Source: Helicobacter sp.
Lineage (GTDB): Bacteria > Campylobacterota > Campylobacteria > Campylobacterales > Helicobacteraceae
Direction of reading: 5' to 3'
Length of the DNA: 7,092 bases
Assembly: GCA_014799985.1 (NCBI GenBank)
Contig: JAAVGZ010000062.1
Location: 1-7,092 of the forward strand
The notes beneath the pieces were generated by a model. That model did no database searches. It was not told the origin of the DNA and saw only the letters and a list, made by a program, of their open reading frames with translations. This document shows, one piece after another, positions 5,202 through 7,092 of the stretch; the first letter of the stretch is position 1, and each line of letters starts with the position of its first letter. The position numbers and the translations under genes were made by a program.

Positions 5202-6464
5202 GAATGTCCAACGCACAAGCCCCTTGAACAGATTATAGCTTCCGGGCTTTGAACCATCTGCGTCTTTGAAATCGTCATCGACATAGGCATAGATGAGCTC
5301 AATGCCCAAATTATAGGGCAGCTCAAAGCCCAAAGTTACGTCAATCTCGTTTTCTTTGAAGCTCTCAATCGCCCCCGTAACCGCACTCTCTGCGTCATAG
5401 CTCGTGTTGCCATACATCACGCCTGCGCTGAAGATTCCGAGCTCATAGCCCACAAACGCATAGACTTGCGAGACATTGGGGTCGAAAGTGTGGTTGCCCT
5501 CTTCGAGTGGTTGGTGGTCGTCAAATGTGCCTAGCAGCCCGCCGCCGCCGTCTTTGTCGGTTTTGATATACCCCGCGCCGATATGGAATCCGAGCTTAGG
5601 AAACGCGAGCGTCTCCTCAATCTGAATCCATTGCCCGTCCTCTTGCCCCGCGAGGTCTGCGCCCGTGAGCCCAAGCACGCTACCATTATATGTACCATTT
5701 GTAACGCTCGTATCGACCAAGCTTTTCGCATAATGCAACATCGTTGTCGACTGCACAATCCCTGCGCTCACATCAGCCGTGAGCTTGATGCCCGGAATCT
5801 GCAAGAGCGAATCGGCATAGTAATAATAGGGATTGATTGTCAAGATGTCGGCGATTGTGTAGGCAATATCAAGCCCTTGAATGCCCTTGTTGTCGTTCAT
5901 GTTCAAGAATTGGGACGAAATCTCATCGAACTCGACCTGCGCGTATTTTTGCGCCCAAAACGCCGTAATGCTTAGATTCTCAATCGGCGTAACATTCACC
6001 ACGAGCCCCTGAATGTAGCCCACAGCCCATTCCAAATCGACCTCTTGGCGCCCATAGGACACAAATCCGAGCCCCGCATGCTCGAGCTTCGCGTGCATCA
6101 CATGCAGCATCACGTTCGATTCGACAATCCCCTCGGCGTTGCCATAAGCGCCGTCATAATCGCCATCGAGCTTCTCATACAGCGCGTCTGTCGCCCACGC
6201 CCCCGCGGCGAACGAGAGCCCATGCAGCGGCGCTGTGGTGTACACAAACGAGGCGCTTGGGGCGAAATAGCCCGATTTGTTGCTCGTTTCCCCTTTGGTG
6301 TTTGTGTTTGTTATGCCCTCGCCAAGCTTCTTGTATTGCCCATACAAGCCGATGTGCCCGCTTGCGCTGCCTTCCCTGAAGGCTTTTTCAAGCGCACTTG
6401 CTTCCTCATCTGCGGCGAAAACCCAAGCGCTGCAAAGCGCTGTGAAAACCAAAAGCTTTTTCAT
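5199..6464 (-). CDS. Opr family outer-membrane porin (421 aa)
   Basis: This is a probable outer-membrane channel of the 'Opr family porin' group common in Campylobacterota, distantly related to OprD-type porins; its substrate is unknown. The signal peptide runs from MKKLLVF to about residue 17-18 (VFA). A family-typical start of the mature chain follows (SALEKAFREGSASGHIGLYGQ, residues 23-43). Alternating amphipathic strands rich in Tyr, Gly and Asp continue to the C-terminal RWTF, with the terminal Phe expected for a BAM substrate. The ATG at 6462-6464 is chosen because AAAAGGAG precedes it and the signal peptide then starts cleanly. The 29-residue upstream extension of the open frame covers the promoter. 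It is followed by a weak hairpin and then thrC on the same strand. Confidence 0.88.
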   Translation of the reverse strand: MKKLLVFTALCSAWVFAADEEASALEKAFREGSASGHIGLYGQYKKLGEGITNTNTKGETSNKSGYFAPSASFVYTTAPLHGLSFAAGAWATDALYEKLDGDYDGAYGNAEGIVESNVMLHVMHAKLEHAGLGFVSYGRQEVDLEWAVGYIQGLVVNVTPIENLSITAFWAQKYAQVEFDEISSQFLNMNDNKGIQGLDIAYTIADILTINPYYYYADSLLQIPGIKLTADVSAGIVQSTTMLHYAKSLVDTSVTNGTYNGSVLGLTGADLAGQEDGQWIQIEETLAFPKLGFHIGAGYIKTDKDGGGGLLGTFDDHQPLEEGNHTFDPNVSQVYAFVGYELGIFSAGVMYGNTSYDAESAVTGAIESFKENEIDVTLGFELPYNLGIELIYAYVDDDFKDADGSKPGSYNLFKGLVRWTF

Positions 6465-6472
6465 AAAGCTGT

Positions 6473-6480
6473 CTCCTTTT
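6473..6480 (-). promoter_or_regulatory. RBS deciding the start of the Opr porin gene
   Basis: On the minus strand AAAAGGAG precedes the ATG at 6464 by 8-9 bp. This excludes the longer in-frame start at 6551. Confidence 0.65.
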
Positions 6481-6497
6481 TTAATTTTGAATATCGC

Positions 6498-6503
6498 ATT
6501 ATA
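6498..6503 (-). promoter_or_regulatory. TATAAT -10 box of the Opr porin gene
   Basis: The minus strand reads CGATATAATGCG, a consensus -10 box 33 bp upstream of the start codon. An AT-rich stretch lies upstream, and no clear -35 is seen. Confidence 0.6.
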
Positions 6504-6741
6504 TCGAAAATCACTTTCATTATCCTTAAAACATGCGCGCAGCCATTCCATCGCCGCCTGCCCTGCCCCAGCGCCTTGCTAATGACAATGGTAGTTTGCC
6601 CGAAGATTCTAAACACCAAGTGGGCGATTTGGAGTGCCCTCGTTAACGATTTTGTGCGTGCGGCTGAAGGCGTGCGCGCACGTTGTGTGCTCGCAGTGGC
6701 GCAATGCGTGCGCCTTAGTCGCCCATCTGATGTTGCTTCTT
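6504..6741. other. Non-coding stretch without a supportable gene
   Basis: This stretch lies between the porin promoter and repeat B'. A plus-strand open frame from 6582 to 6827 (starting MTMVVCPKIL) has no ribosome binding site and runs directly into the B' repeat, ending in translated repeat (CHCERSEAI). It may be debris of a gene cut by the repeat or simply chance. No tRNA-like fold was seen. Confidence 0.5.
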
Positions 6742-6844
6742 GTCATTGCGAGCGAAGCGAAGCAATCAAACGGCATAGAATCCTCATGATTCTAGCTTTG
6801 CACACGGTTGATTGCCACGCATTCTAACGAATGCCCGCAATGAC
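6742..6844. repeat. Dispersed repeat element B', right copy
   Basis: This 103-bp module is bounded by GTCATTGCG (6742-6750) and CGCAATGAC (6836-6844). The left arm continues as AGCGAAGCGAAGCAATC and the right part holds GATTGCCACGCATTC, so the ends are complementary over the GATTGC/GCAATC and GTCATTGCG/CGCAATGAC blocks. The layout matches the left B element at 121-217. An internal small dyad AGAATCCTCATGATTCT lies at about 6778-6794. Confidence 0.75.
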
Positions 6845-6965
6845 GGATAGGTAGAATCTTTCGAGATTCCAAGCATAGAGATGCAACGCTAACGCTCAAC
6901 ATGACAGAATCCCCAGAAAAAGCGCGCGCAAAGCTATGGCGAAGCCATAGCACAGCCGCGCTTTG
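6833..6965 (-). repeat. Dispersed repeat element A', right copy, inverted
   Basis: Read on the minus strand this copy aligns with 1-132. Both share the hairpin, the GGGGATTCTGTCATGTTGAG block and the conserved GGAATCTCGAAAGATTC block. In place of the left copy's GCGAAGCGAA core it has GCGTTAGCGTTG. Together with B' it makes the right boundary of the window's gene block an inverted copy of the left boundary. Its inner end overlaps the end of B' by about 12 bp at 6833-6844. Confidence 0.8.
6914..6964 (-). terminator. Two-tier hairpin with T-run in repeat A' (right)
   Basis: On the minus strand AAAGCGCG (6964-6957) pairs perfectly with CGCGCTTT (6926-6919), enclosing a perfect inner stem GCTATGGC (6951-6944), TTC loop and GCCATAGC (6940-6933). 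T bases follow (minus-strand TTTTTC ending near 6916). It resembles a terminator for transcription entering the window from the right. It is more perfect than the left copy. Confidence 0.5.
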
Positions 6966-7013
6966 GATTCTACTATCTTTGATTCTCCATTACTCTTTAT
7001 GTTGACGTCCCAG

Positions 7014-7072
7014 CCACAGCGCACAGCGGCAATGTTCGAGCCGTAGGCATAACGTTGACGCATGCGCTGTGG
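7014..7072. repeat. 10-bp inverted repeat near the right edge
   Basis: CCACAGCGCA (7014-7023) and TGCGCTGTGG (7063-7072) are perfect reverse complements around a 39-base centre. A nearby GTTGACG direct repeat occurs at 7001-7007 and 7054-7060. Minus-strand reading of the edge (GGATTATGTCATGCT) resembles the GGATTCTGTCATGTT block of repeat A, so this may be the start of another diverged repeat unit continuing beyond the window. Confidence 0.5.
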
Positions 7073-7092
7073 AGCATGACATAATCCGTGCG

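Noticed and set aside
6045..6827. Plus-strand 260-codon open frame containing CHCERSEAI
   Set aside because: It is antisense to the Opr porin and then enters repeat B'. The peptide is a known translation artefact of this repeat type.
1..6965. Composite transposon or genomic island
   Set aside because: No transposase, integrase or target-site duplication is visible, and the content (thrC, porins) is ordinary chromosomal. It is kept only as an inverted-repeat observation.

Overview
The window looks like chromosomal DNA of a Campylobacterota (epsilonproteobacterial) species, most likely in or near the Helicobacteraceae (Helicobacter/Wolinella-like), with a fairly high GC content for that group. 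The evidence is two outer-membrane protein families typical of this phylum (a DUF3373 porin and an 'Opr family' porin), the long ~480-residue threonine synthase, TATAAT boxes without clear -35 elements, and one promoter with the Campylobacter/Helicobacter sigma-54 spacing GGAA-N6-TTGCTT. The species cannot be fixed by eye.

Layout: 1-217 is a two-part dispersed repeat (A, then B), followed by a partial B copy at 246-257. A cysteine-rich orphan gene (281-775, minus) and a low-complexity coiled-coil protein gene (877-1485, plus) diverge from a shared intergenic region. The first has a TATAAT-type promoter and the second a sigma-54 promoter. The plus-strand gene converges on and overlaps by 6 bp a minus-strand operon that reads, in transcription order: DUF3373 porin (3571-2156), an 81-residue secreted protein (2144-1899) and a 140-residue cytoplasmic protein (1902-1480). 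A 7-bp hairpin sits on the two converging stop codons. Upstream on the same strand are thrC (5067-3616) and an Opr-family porin (6464-5199). Each has its own RBS and a likely -10 box. From 6465 to the right edge there is no supportable gene. That stretch holds the porin promoter, an uninterpreted ~190 bp, then repeats B' and A' in inverted order, and a further 10-bp inverted repeat near the edge.

How the genes relate: ThrC is ordinary housekeeping metabolism. The two porins and the small secreted protein act at the cell envelope. The operon suggests, but does not prove, that the 81-residue and 140-residue proteins serve the DUF3373 porin. The sigma-54 promoter suggests that the 202-residue protein belongs to the flagellar regulon. 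The most notable structure at larger scale is that the whole gene block is bounded by ~220-bp composite repeats in inverted orientation (A-B ... B'-A'). The repeats carry terminator-like hairpins and could allow inversion of the block. I did not find a clearly new defence, secretion or mobile system.
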